Position numbers and translations under genes: made by a program. Positions 7,067-14,247 of a stretch of 25,421 nucleotides of DNA are shown here, piece by piece. Under the pieces are notes generated by a model, which saw only the letters and a list, made by a program, of their open reading frames with translations, searched no databases and had not been told where the DNA came from. Every line of letters starts with the position of its first letter. The stretch's first letter is position 1. The DNA comes from Lachnoclostridium sp. UBA1241 (lineage in GTDB: Bacteria > Bacillota > Clostridia > Lachnospirales > Lachnospiraceae): the NCBI GenBank assembly GCA_002308955.1, contig DBWJ01000080.1, forward strand, positions 354 through 25,774. Direction: 5' to 3'.

Positions 7067-8188
7067 TTAGAGGGATTCCATCTCCGCGTAGCACTTCTGC
7101 AGGCTTTCGATAATCGGCAGATGCTGCGGACAGGCCGCCTCGCAGGCACCGCAGCCGAGGCAGTTATCCGGCTTTGCGTCGGCAGAGATATCGTGTTCCC
7201 ACTGCCATTTGGCGTTATTCACATTGCCGTACATCCCGTAGTTGTTCCAGATGCGGAAATTCTTCGGAATATCCACGCCGTTCGGACACGGCATGCAGTA
7301 CCGGCAGCCCGTGCACCCGATCCGTACCCGCGCGCGGATGGCTGCGGCGGTATCTTCGATGGCCTTCTCACCGATATCCGAAAGCGGCTCGAAATTCGTG
7401 AACGTATTCAGGTTATCGGCAAGCTGGTCCTCCGCGGACATACCGGAAAGGATTACGTGCACGATTGGACGCGAACCGACGAAACGAAGCGCCCAGGAAG
7501 CAGGTGTTGCTTCCGGACGAAGCGCCCGAAGATTGGTCATAACCTCTTCTGGAAGCGTCGCAAGGGTGCCGCCCTTAATCGGTTCCATGATTACAAGCGG
7601 AATCTGCTTCTTCGTGGCAAGCGCAACACCGCGCTCACCGGCCTGGTCGTTCCGGTCCATGTAGTTATACTGAATCTGACAGAAATCCCAGTCACGGTAA
7701 TTGATAATCTCTTCGAAGGCATCGTACTCGTCATGGAAGGAAAAACCGAGATAACGGATCTTTCCTGCCTCCTTCATCTCCGCCAGGTATTCCGGCACGC
7801 CGTAGGAAACCATCTCGCGGAAGGAGCCGCGGTTCAGCGCGTGCAGCAGATAGAAATCGACATAGTCCTTCTGAAGGCGCTGCAGCTGCTTGTCAAGCAT
7901 CTTCTTCGCGTCATCAAGGCTGTGAATCTCCCAGCACGGAAGCTTCGTCGCAAGGAAATAAGAACTGCGGTCATACCGGTTCAAAATCTCGCCGACCACC
8001 GGCTCCGACTCTCCGCCGTGATAGGGATAAGCGGTATCAAAATAGTTCACGCCCGCCTTATATGCCGTATCGATCATTGCGGCAGTACGTTCGCGGTCAA
8101 TCTTCCCGTCCTTGACGGGAAGCCGCATGCAGCCGAACCCGAGCAGGGAAGTTTCGATTCCGAGCTTCTTCATAAGACGTTTTTCCAT
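7067..8188 (-). CDS. Aldo/keto reductase with C-terminal 4Fe-4S ferredoxin domain
   Basis: This is a 373-residue cytoplasmic oxidoreductase: an aldo/keto reductase barrel (about 8-280) fused to a ferredoxin-like tail. The barrel tetrad is visible as Asp51, Tyr56, Lys82 and His116 (DTAYPYHGG, ATKLP, LLHA). The tail holds two cysteine clusters, CTGCRYCMPCP and CLGCGACEAACP, typical of a pair of 4Fe-4S centres. This subfamily is common in anaerobic Firmicutes; the substrates are generally unknown. The start at 8188 is chosen because GGAGG lies six bases before it. The upstream in-frame ATGs at 8194 and 8203 abut or precede that ribosome site. It is followed by a strong terminator. Confidence 0.93.
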   Translation of the reverse strand: MEKRLMKKLGIETSLLGFGCMRLPVKDGKIDRERTAAMIDTAYKAGVNYFDTAYPYHGGESEPVVGEILNRYDRSSYFLATKLPCWEIHSLDDAKKMLDKQLQRLQKDYVDFYLLHALNRGSFREMVSYGVPEYLAEMKEAGKIRYLGFSFHDEYDAFEEIINYRDWDFCQIQYNYMDRNDQAGERGVALATKKQIPLVIMEPIKGGTLATLPEEVMTNLRALRPEATPASWALRFVGSRPIVHVILSGMSAEDQLADNLNTFTNFEPLSDIGEKAIEDTAAAIRARVRIGCTGCRYCMPCPNGVDIPKNFRIWNNYGMYGNVNNAKWQWEHDISADAKPDNCLGCGACEAACPQHLPIIESLQKCYAEMESL

Positions 8189-8212
8189 AGACATCCTCCT
8201 CATTTGATAAAT

Positions 8213-8238
8213 TAAGGCAGCCGCTTCCGACTGCCTTA
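8213..8238 (-). terminator. Hairpin after the DegV gene
   Basis: Eight-base arms TAAGGCAG and CTGCCTTA enclose a 10-base loop between the DegV stop and the reductase start. The following bases on the minus strand (ATTTATC) are only moderately T-rich, so termination may be partial. Confidence 0.55.
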
Positions 8239-8260
8239 GTAAACGCGCAACATATGACCT

Positions 8261-9106
8261 CTACTTCGAGTAGAACAGAACGCCGAGCGTTCCGGGGCCG
8301 CAGTGGCTTGCAATAACGCCGCCGGCCTTCGTCACATAAACATGCTCGAAAATCCCGAGCGACGCAACATAGGCGCGGATTTCCTCCGCAATTTCATCGG
8401 TAGCGGTATGCGTAACGAAGACGCGATCGGTCTCTGCATTTCTGAGCTCCGGCTCCATCTCCTTTGCATACTCTTTTAAAACTTTCATAATCTTGCCGCG
8501 ATACTTCTTCGCGACACCCATCTTTCCGTTCTTAACGGCAATCATCGGCTTCAGCATCAAAGCCGCTCCGAGAAGCGCCGCAACTGCTCCGCAACGTCCG
8601 CCGCGGTGCAGGTAGGTAAGCGTATCGATGCAGAAGGAAGCCCGTACGCGGGATCTTGCCGCTTCGATTTTCTCTTTGATTTCCGCTCCGGATAATCCCT
8701 GCCGCGCAAAATCCGCTGCGCGGAGAACCTGTAAGCCGACGCCGGTTGACAGATTCATCGAGTCGATTGCGTAGACCTTGTCATATTCGAGATCGTCGGC
8801 CGCAATACGGATGGTCTGAAGCGTGCTGGAAAAATCCGCGCCGATTCCCAGATATACAACCTCGTCTCCCGCTTCCTTAAAAGGCTTTAACACCTCTTCC
8901 ACAACCGCAGGATCGGGTGCGGAAGTCTTCGGTGTTGTTTTGTTGGCATCCGCCCAGGCGAAAATCTCCGCCTGCCTTGCGTCAATACCGTCGCGATAGG
9001 ACTTGTCTCCCATGATGATGTTAAGCGGAATCACAGTGATGTCATACTCTTTGATCAATTCCGCGGACAGATCGCAGGTGCTGTCCGTTACGATTCTTAC
9101 TGCCAT
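8261..9106 (-). CDS. DegV family fatty-acid-binding protein
   Basis: Members of this family (FakB in Firmicutes) bind a fatty acid and present it to the kinase FakA for phosphorylation and entry into phospholipid synthesis. The 281-residue length is typical. It opens with VRIVTDSTCDLS, carries TSAPDP (the usual TSxPxP strand), a GIGADFSSTLQ segment and the family region SFCIDTLTYLHRGGRCGA. No FakA kinase is present in the window, so the assignment to a particular ligand is open. The ribosome site is weak (AGAGGAAAGG, 14 or more bases upstream). Two promoters are readable upstream, diverging from the aquaporin gene. Confidence 0.92.
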   Translation of the reverse strand: MAVRIVTDSTCDLSAELIKEYDITVIPLNIIMGDKSYRDGIDARQAEIFAWADANKTTPKTSAPDPAVVEEVLKPFKEAGDEVVYLGIGADFSSTLQTIRIAADDLEYDKVYAIDSMNLSTGVGLQVLRAADFARQGLSGAEIKEKIEAARSRVRASFCIDTLTYLHRGGRCGAVAALLGAALMLKPMIAVKNGKMGVAKKYRGKIMKVLKEYAKEMEPELRNAETDRVFVTHTATDEIAEEIRAYVASLGIFEHVYVTKAGGVIASHCGPGTLGVLFYSK

Positions 9107-9161
9107 AGCAAATCCAACCTTTCCTCTTAGTATACCATGCGCATACTATTCTATACAATGT

Positions 9162-9190
9162 ATTATACCCTCCTGTTTTTGTTCCGTCAA
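9162..9190 (-). promoter_or_regulatory. DegV gene promoter
   Basis: TTGACG (9185-9190), a 17-base spacer and TATAAT (9162-9167) form a near-consensus housekeeping promoter on the minus strand. A second possible one, TTGTAT with an 18-base spacer and TATACT, lies about 30 bases nearer the gene. Confidence 0.75.
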
Positions 9191-9226
9191 TGAACATTCC
9201 TATCGAAAAAACTCAACAATTGATGA

Positions 9227-9254
9227 TTGTTTTCTCTTCGGAAAATGCTATAAT
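9227..9254 (+). promoter_or_regulatory. Aquaporin gene promoter
   Basis: TTGTTT (9227-9232), a 16-base spacer and TATAAT (9249-9254) preceded by TGC give an extended -10 promoter. It is back to back with the DegV promoter, the two -35 boxes being 36 bases apart. Confidence 0.7.
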
Positions 9255-9293
9255 GAAATTATAAATTAATCCGAAACGGAGGTGTTTTTTGTT

Positions 9294-10001
9294 ATGAAAA
9301 AGTACATTGCCGAATTTGTCGGCACACTCGTTCTTGTTCTGCTCGGATGCGGAACCGCGATGCTTGTCGGATGTGATGCCGTGTTGGGCGGCGGCTACAT
9401 TCTCACCGCATTTGCGTTCGGTCTCGTAATCGTTGCGATGGCGTATTCCATCGGTAACATTTCCGGCTGTCATATCAACCCCGCAGTCTCTTTAGGCGTG
9501 TTCATCTCCGGCGGGATGAAGGCAAAAGAGATGTTCTGCTACTGGATTTCCCAGTGCCTCGGCGCGCTTGCGGGCACAGGCCTTCTTGCGTTGATTTTCG
9601 AGCCTGCAGGGCTTAAGGATATGACCGGCGGTTACGGCACGAACGGCCTCGGCGGCGTGAAGAATTGCGTCGGTACCGGTCTTTTGGTGGAATGCCTTCT
9701 CACATTTGTCTTCGTGCTCGCAATTCTCGGCGTGACTTCGAAGAAAGGCAACCACGGTTCCTTCGCAGGTCTCGTAATCGGATTTACGCTTGTCCTTGTT
9801 CACATCCTCGGCATCGGCCTCACCGGAACGTCCGTTAACCCGGCCCGTTCCCTCGGCCCCGCGATTGTGAATGCATTTATCAACGACACTAAGGCTCTTG
9901 AAGTTGTCTGGGTATTCTGGGTTGGTCCGCTTACCGGCGCGGCCGTCGCTGCGCTCCTTTACAAGTATCTGGAGTCCGATGATAAGAAGAAAGAAGCATA
10001 A
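9294..10001 (+). CDS. aqpZ: Aquaporin (MIP family), water-channel type
   Basis: This is a six-helix membrane channel of 235 residues, the usual AqpZ length. Both half-helix motifs are intact: SGCHINPAVS and TGTSVNPARS. Aligning by eye to AqpZ, the selectivity filter would be Tyr (in AMAYSIG), His (in LVHILG), Thr (in GTS) and the Arg after the second NPA. The His-Thr-Arg set is that of water channels rather than glycerol facilitators. The start is the ATG at 9294 with GGAGG eleven bases upstream; a GTG at 9282 overlaps that site and is unlikely. It ends in a basic/acidic cytoplasmic tail. It is a single-gene unit with its own promoter and a strong terminator. Confidence 0.9.
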   Translation: MKKYIAEFVGTLVLVLLGCGTAMLVGCDAVLGGGYILTAFAFGLVIVAMAYSIGNISGCHINPAVSLGVFISGGMKAKEMFCYWISQCLGALAGTGLLALIFEPAGLKDMTGGYGTNGLGGVKNCVGTGLLVECLLTFVFVLAILGVTSKKGNHGSFAGLVIGFTLVLVHILGIGLTGTSVNPARSLGPAIVNAFINDTKALEVVWVFWVGPLTGAAVAALLYKYLESDDKKKEA

Positions 10002-10009
10002 AACAATGT

Positions 10010-10041
10010 CCCCGCGGGAATCTACCCGCGGGGATTTCTTT
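10010..10041 (+). terminator. Intrinsic terminator after the aquaporin gene
   Basis: Perfect nine-base GC-rich arms CCCCGCGGG (10010-10018) and CCCGCGGGG (10025-10033) with a six-base loop are followed by ATTTCTTT. Confidence 0.88.
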
Positions 10042-10056
10042 CGCCTTATGACATAA

Positions 10057-10410
10057 CTATCTCTTCTTATTGATGGCTTTGCCGCGTCTGCCGTTGATAA
10101 AGCATACCTCCGGATCCGCGGGATTGTACCGTACTTCCACTTTAAGCGGGAAAACATTGTACCGCTGTGTCATTCCCTCGACAATTGTCATATAGGTCTT
10201 ACCGTCTACCGTGTACTCATAGACGGGTACCGACAGGAGTTCTCCGGTTCCGGGGCTGTTTGCCCGGTAATACCCTTCCCAGTATACAAAGCTTCCTTCC
10301 ACGGTTGCCGTGCACTTCTTCTTCACAATGAAAAGGCTCCCGAGCGGCCGGTAATAGATGAGAATTGCCGCCGCAACCACCAGGCAGATGATAAGAATCC
10401 TAAGTCCCAT
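10057..10410 (-). CDS. Small membrane-anchored protein resembling DUF3592
   Basis: This 117-residue protein has one N-terminal membrane helix (about 3-20) and a beta-rich remainder. The pattern VYEYTVDGKTY followed by a C-terminal YNPADPEVCFI resembles DUF3592-type proteins, whose function is not known. GGGAAGAG lies seven bases before the ATG. It follows the two-helix protein gene by 39 bases on the same strand and probably shares its promoter. A small hairpin, GGCAGT/ACTGCC, overlaps the upstream stop codon. Confidence 0.75.
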   Translation of the reverse strand: MGLRILIICLVVAAAILIYYRPLGSLFIVKKKCTATVEGSFVYWEGYYRANSPGTGELLSVPVYEYTVDGKTYMTIVEGMTQRYNVFPLKVEVRYNPADPEVCFINGRRGKAINKKR

Positions 10411-10449
10411 AAGCCGTCTCTTCCCTTAATGAATCTCTTGGGCAGTGCT

Positions 10450-10797
10450 TTACTGCCTGCCTTCTTTCCTTCTTAACATCTCGTCGTACTGCTTATACAT
10501 CTTCTGCACGCCGTTCTCCAACAGGTAATAATGCATAATGTAAGGAACGAGCAGGCACATCAGAGCGACAATCAGCAGCAAAAGTCCGATGCTCGGCGCC
10601 GCTACCGCGAAGAAGATGGCTGCCAGTGTCATTACGGCAAAAAGCACGGTTACAATCAGATGAATCAGCCGCTCGTGCATAAAGAATCCAATCTGCACGA
10701 GATGCTTTTTGATTTCGTTTTCGTAATCAATGCCCTCCGGCGGATTCTCGAGCATATCATCAATCTGTTTCATATAATTCAAGATGCGTTCCTTCAT
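10450..10797 (-). CDS. Small two-helix membrane protein of unknown function
   Basis: I do not recognise the family. The 115-residue protein begins with a soluble stretch MKERILNYMKQIDDMLENP, has two hydrophobic helices (about residues 44-62 and 66-86) and a charged C-terminal tail rich in Lys, Arg and Glu. The start at 10797 has GGGAGG five bases upstream. The open frame continues to 10923, but that extension runs through a promoter and is rejected. Its companion downstream is the DUF3592-like protein. Confidence 0.7.
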   Translation of the reverse strand: MKERILNYMKQIDDMLENPPEGIDYENEIKKHLVQIGFFMHERLIHLIVTVLFAVMTLAAIFFAVAAPSIGLLLLIVALMCLLVPYIMHYYLLENGVQKMYKQYDEMLRRKEGRQ

Positions 10798-10894
10798 AGA
10801 AACCTCCCGTATCCGCTTCCCGGCTTCGGTTTCAAACCGTCCGGGAAGGCCTTCTGACATATTATAATCGGATTCCCATAAAATCCTTTCTGAT

Positions 10895-10923
10895 ATTATA
10901 ACCGAATTCAGGGGCGGAAACAA
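10895..10923 (-). promoter_or_regulatory. Promoter of the two small membrane-protein genes
   Basis: TTGTTT (10918-10923), 17 bases and a perfect TATAAT (10895-10900) read toward the genes. A second TATAAT sits about 30 bases downstream (near 10862-10867) without a clear -35. The promoter stands back to back with that of pflB. Confidence 0.65.
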
Positions 10924-10947
10924 GGGAAAACTCGTGAAAATGTCGGC

Positions 10948-10976
10948 TTGACGGACACAATATCTTGTGTTATGCT
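10948..10976 (+). promoter_or_regulatory. pfl operon promoter with dyad in the spacer
   Basis: TTGACG (10948-10953), a 17-base spacer and TATGCT (10971-10976) precede the riboswitch. The last 16 bases of the spacer form a perfect inverted repeat that touches the -10 box, so a bound regulator would block RNA polymerase. Confidence 0.75.
10955..10970. promoter_or_regulatory. Operator-like palindrome in the pfl promoter
   Basis: ACACAA-TATC-TTGTGT has six-base perfect arms and fills the space between -35 and -10. Rex and CRP/FNR sites contain similar TTGTG/CACAA halves, but in the opposite orientation, so the regulator is not identified. Confidence 0.5.
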
Positions 10977-11034
10977 ATCTACAGACAGAGCATCTGCATG
11001 GCAGATTTTGATAATTTTATAGGATGTAGCCTCT

Positions 11035-11110
11035 GACGGTTCAGTGGAATCAACCACAGTGAGGTTGCATGCGTAAGGCAGAGAACCTGCCGTTAGGCCG
11101 ACCGTCTGGG
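11035..11110 (+). promoter_or_regulatory. ZTP riboswitch (pfl motif)
   Basis: The 5' leader of pflB shows the known pfl/ZTP architecture. P1 is GACGGT (11035-11040) with ACCGTC (11101-11106). P2 is GTGG/CCAC (11044-11047, 11054-11057) in an AGTGGAA...CCACAGTGAGG context. A hairpin GGCAG/CTGCC (11077-11091) follows, then the highly conserved 3' core GGCCGACCGTCTGGGCA. This RNA class senses ZTP/ZMP, which accumulates when 10-formyl-tetrahydrofolate is short, and is typically an ON switch. The 3' core overlaps the 5' arm of the terminator that follows, which fits ligand binding preventing termination and raising pfl expression and formate supply. Confidence 0.88.
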
Positions 11111-11139
11111 CAACAGTTTATTTGACTGTTGCCTTTTTT
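11109..11139 (+). terminator. Riboswitch-controlled terminator before pflB
   Basis: Perfect arms GGCAACAGT (11109-11117) and ACTGTTGCC (11125-11133) with a seven-base loop are followed by six T. The GG that begins the first arm is part of the conserved CTGGGCA of the ZTP aptamer, so the two structures exclude each other. Confidence 0.88.
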
Positions 11140-11195
11140 GTTTCAATCATTATCACGCTGACGCGATAAAGCAATATACTGAGGAGGTAACGGTT

Positions 11196-13427
11196 ATGGA
11201 AGCTTGGGAAGGATTTAAGGGACAGACCTGGAAGGATGAAATCAACGTCCGCGACTTTATTCAGAACAACTATACGCCTTATGAGGGGGATGCTTCCTTC
11301 CTTGCGGGCGCTACCGACCGCACGAAGGAACTGATGGGCAAGCTCTCCCATCTTTTCGATCTCGAGCAGCAGTTCGGCGGCGTTTTAGATATCGACACAC
11401 AGCATGTCACTTCGCTTCTGAATTATAAGCCCGGTTATCTCGATAAGGATAAGGAGCTGATCGTCGGGTTGCAGACCGACCGGCCGCTTCGCCGCGGCGT
11501 CAATCCGTTCGGCGGTCTTAACATGACGAGAAAGGCATGCCAGGCTTACGGCTATGAACTCTCCGAAAAGGTTGAGGAGGAGTTCCTGTACCGTACCACT
11601 CATAACGACGGCGTATTCCGTGTCTACAGCGACGAAATCCGGAAAGCCCGTCATGTCGGCATCATCACCGGACTTCCGGATGCTTACGGCCGCGGCCGCA
11701 TCATCGGCGATTACCGCCGTGTCGCCCTTTACGGTGTGGACCGCCTGATTGCCGAGAAGACAAAGGACAAAGCCAATCTTGCGGCATCCCAGCCGATGGA
11801 CGCAGAGACCATCCGCAGACTTGAGGAACTGTATCAGCAGATTAACTTCCTCGGCAAACTGAAGGATATGGCGCTTCTTTACGGCATCGATATCAGTAAG
11901 CCCGCAACGAACTCCCGCGAAGCCATCCAGTGGCTGTACTTCGGCTATCTCGGCGCGATCAAGGAACAAAACGGCGCTGCGATGAGCCTCGGCCGTACTT
12001 CCACTTTCCTTGACATTTACTTTGAGCGTGATCTTAAGAACGGTATATATACCGAAAGCGAGCTGCAGGAACTGCTTGACGACTTTGTCATGAAGCTTCG
12101 TATGGCAAGACATCTTCGCACGCCCGAGTATAACGAACTGTTCGCCGGCGATCCGATGTGGATTACCGAGTCGGTCGGCGGTATGGGCGAGGACGGCCGG
12201 ACGCTTGTTACCAAGAACTCCTTCCGTATCCTGAATACCCTTTATACGTTAGGTCCTTCCGCGGAGCCGAACCTGACCGTTCTCTGGTCGAAGGATCTTC
12301 CCGATAACTTCAAGCATTTTGCGACCAAGGTATCCTGTGACACCGACGCAATCCAGTATGAGAACGACGACCTGATGCGTCCGATCTATGGTGACGATTA
12401 CGGCATCGCCTGCTGCGTATCCGCAATGCGTCTCGGTAAGGACATGCAGTTCTTCGGAGCCCGCGCAAACCTTGCCAAGCTTCTTCTGATGAGCTTAAAC
12501 GGTGGCCGCGACGAGCGCTACAACATGCAGGTCGGCCCGGAGATGCCGGTTTACGAGGACGAGTACCTTGATTACGACAAAGTATGCGAGCGCATGGCAT
12601 TTTACAGAGACTGGCTTGCAAAGACCTACGTAACCGCGATGAATATGATTCATTACATGCACGATAAGTATGCTTACGAAAAGACGCAGATGGCATTGCA
12701 TGACACCGATGTACACAGGTATATGGCATTCGGCGTTGCGGGGCTTTCGGTTCTTGCCGATTCCCTCTCCGCAATCAAATACGCGAAGGTTAAGGCCATC
12801 CGTGATCCCGAAACCGGACTTATCAAGGATTTCGAGACCGTCGGTGAATTCCCCTGCTACGGCAACGACGATGACCGCGTGGATCTGCTTGCGAAGGAAC
12901 AGACCGAGCTCTTCCTTGCGGCTCTTAAGAAGACGCCGACCTACCGGAACGCCGAGCATACGCTTTCGATCCTGACGATCACGTCCAATGTTATGTACGG
13001 CAAGAAGACCGGCAACACCCCTGACGGACGCCGTGCCGGCGAGCCTTTCGCCCCCGGAGCCAATCCGATGCACGGCCGTGATAAGAGCGGCGCTCTCGCA
13101 TCCCTCAACTCGGTTGCAAAGCTTTCCTACAAGACCTGCAAGGACGGAATCAGCAACACGTTCTCGATTATCCCGCAGGCACTCGGTCACAGTGATCAGG
13201 AGCGCTACGACAACCTGATCAACATCCTCGACGGCTACTTCGCGCAGAACGCGCATCATCTGAACGTAAACGTTCTGAACCGCGAGACGCTGATTGACGC
13301 AATGAACCATCCGGAGAAGTATCCGACGCTTACGATTCGCGTATCCGGCTATGCCGTAACCTTCAACAAGCTTACGCTTGAGCAGAAGAAGGAAGTCATC
13401 TCGAGAACGTTCCACGAGGCAGTGTAG
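11196..13427 (+). CDS. pflB: Formate acetyltransferase (pyruvate formate-lyase)
   Basis: This glycyl-radical enzyme converts pyruvate and coenzyme A to acetyl-CoA and formate in the anaerobic cytoplasm. The 743 residues are full length. The adjacent catalytic cysteines are Cys406-Cys407 in DYGIACCVSAMRLGKDMQFFGAR. The radical site is Gly718 in RVSGYAVTF near the C terminus. GAGGAGG lies ahead of the ATG. Expression should depend on the upstream promoter dyad and on the ZTP riboswitch. The formate it makes feeds both fermentation and 10-formyl-tetrahydrofolate, which explains the riboswitch. Its activating enzyme is the next gene. Confidence 0.97.
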   Translation: MEAWEGFKGQTWKDEINVRDFIQNNYTPYEGDASFLAGATDRTKELMGKLSHLFDLEQQFGGVLDIDTQHVTSLLNYKPGYLDKDKELIVGLQTDRPLRRGVNPFGGLNMTRKACQAYGYELSEKVEEEFLYRTTHNDGVFRVYSDEIRKARHVGIITGLPDAYGRGRIIGDYRRVALYGVDRLIAEKTKDKANLAASQPMDAETIRRLEELYQQINFLGKLKDMALLYGIDISKPATNSREAIQWLYFGYLGAIKEQNGAAMSLGRTSTFLDIYFERDLKNGIYTESELQELLDDFVMKLRMARHLRTPEYNELFAGDPMWITESVGGMGEDGRTLVTKNSFRILNTLYTLGPSAEPNLTVLWSKDLPDNFKHFATKVSCDTDAIQYENDDLMRPIYGDDYGIACCVSAMRLGKDMQFFGARANLAKLLLMSLNGGRDERYNMQVGPEMPVYEDEYLDYDKVCERMAFYRDWLAKTYVTAMNMIHYMHDKYAYEKTQMALHDTDVHRYMAFGVAGLSVLADSLSAIKYAKVKAIRDPETGLIKDFETVGEFPCYGNDDDRVDLLAKEQTELFLAALKKTPTYRNAEHTLSILTITSNVMYGKKTGNTPDGRRAGEPFAPGANPMHGRDKSGALASLNSVAKLSYKTCKDGISNTFSIIPQALGHSDQERYDNLINILDGYFAQNAHHLNVNVLNRETLIDAMNHPEKYPTLTIRVSGYAVTFNKLTLEQKKEVISRTFHEAV

Positions 13428-13457
13428 CCGCTGTTCACAGATTCCATTACACACCAA

Positions 13458-13490
13458 CGGGCGGGGCCTGAACGCCCCGCCCGCTTAATT
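13458..13490 (+). repeat. Strong GC-rich hairpin between pflB and pflA
   Basis: Perfect ten-base arms CGGGCGGGGC (13458-13467) and GCCCCGCCCG (13474-13483) with a six-base loop are followed by CTTAATTT rather than a clean T-run. This suits partial termination or protection of the pflB mRNA, giving more pflB than pflA. Confidence 0.7.
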
Positions 13491-13501
13491 TCGGAGGCAC
13501 T

Positions 13502-14230
13502 ATGACAGTAACCGGCAGAATCCACTCATTCCAGTCCCTCGGCGCCGTTGACGGCCCGGGGCTTCGTTTCGTTGTGTTTCTGCAGGGCTGCCCCATGCGC
13601 TGCATGTACTGCCACAATCCCGACACCTGGCTTCCGGAGGGCGGCACCGAATATACCGTCGATGAAGTCGTTTCAAAGATACTTCGCTACCGCACCTACT
13701 TCGGAAAGGACGGCGGCGTAACCGTCTCGGGCGGCGAAGCGCTGATGCAGGCGGAGTTCGTTACGGACCTGTTCCGCGCGCTGAAGGCGGAAGGCATCCA
13801 TACCTGCCTCGATACAAGCGGAGTGATGCACACGGGCGACTACAGTGAAGAGGATCTGTCTCTGATTAACAATCTCCTCTCCGTCACCGATCTTGTTATC
13901 TGCGACATCAAGTTCACAACAGAAAAAGACTACCAAGCCCATACGGGCGGCAGTCTTTCTTCTGTCCTTGCATTTTTATCCCTCACGCAAACCGCGAAAG
14001 TTCCTTTGTGGGTGCGTCATGTCGTAGTTCCCGGTTTCACCGATTCCGAGGACGAAGTGCGCGCCATGGTTGCCCTCGCGCACCGTTACGACAATCTCAA
14101 GCGAATCGAACTTCTCCCTTTCCGTAAGCTCTGCGTCACCAAGTACGAGCAGCTCGGCATCCCGTTCCGCTGCGCGGATATTCCGGAATGCGACGAGGCA
14201 ACGATAGCGCGTCTTTCGAAGCTGTTATAA
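13502..14230 (+). CDS. pflA: Pyruvate formate-lyase activating enzyme (radical SAM)
   Basis: It uses S-adenosylmethionine and a 4Fe-4S cluster to place the glycyl radical on PflB. The 242-residue protein has the radical SAM cluster motif CPMRCMYC (Cys30, Cys34, Cys37), the GGE-type SAM motif in VTVSGGEALMQ, and the family ending with KYEQLGIPFRCADIPE. GGAGG is placed six bases before the ATG. It follows pflB by 74 bases that contain a strong hairpin. Its stop codon lies inside its own terminator hairpin. Confidence 0.96.
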   Translation: MTVTGRIHSFQSLGAVDGPGLRFVVFLQGCPMRCMYCHNPDTWLPEGGTEYTVDEVVSKILRYRTYFGKDGGVTVSGGEALMQAEFVTDLFRALKAEGIHTCLDTSGVMHTGDYSEEDLSLINNLLSVTDLVICDIKFTTEKDYQAHTGGSLSSVLAFLSLTQTAKVPLWVRHVVVPGFTDSEDEVRAMVALAHRYDNLKRIELLPFRKLCVTKYEQLGIPFRCADIPECDEATIARLSKLL

Positions 14231-14247
14231 GACAGCTTCTTTTATTT
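14218..14247 (+). terminator. pflA terminator, overlapping the stop codons of two converging genes
   Basis: Arms GAAGCTGT (14218-14225) and ACAGCTTC (14232-14239) enclose the loop TATAAG, which carries the pflA stop, followed by TTTTATTT. The stop of the converging operon (14242-14244) lies within the T-run. On the minus strand the same hairpin is followed by GAAAGAC, so termination in that direction is less certain. Confidence 0.82.

Noticed and set aside
7046..8215. Long plus-strand open frame (389 codons) opposite the aldo/keto reductase
   Set aside because: It is a shadow of the reductase, which has full catalytic and iron-sulfur motifs; the antisense frame shows no domain and no ribosome site.
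10798..10923. N-terminal extension of the two-helix membrane protein
   Set aside because: It runs through a TTGTTT-17-TATAAT promoter, and a clear GGGAGG precedes the ATG at 10797.
12495..13457. Minus-strand open frame of 320 codons opposite pflB
   Set aside because: pflB is unambiguous in this region and the antisense frame has no support.
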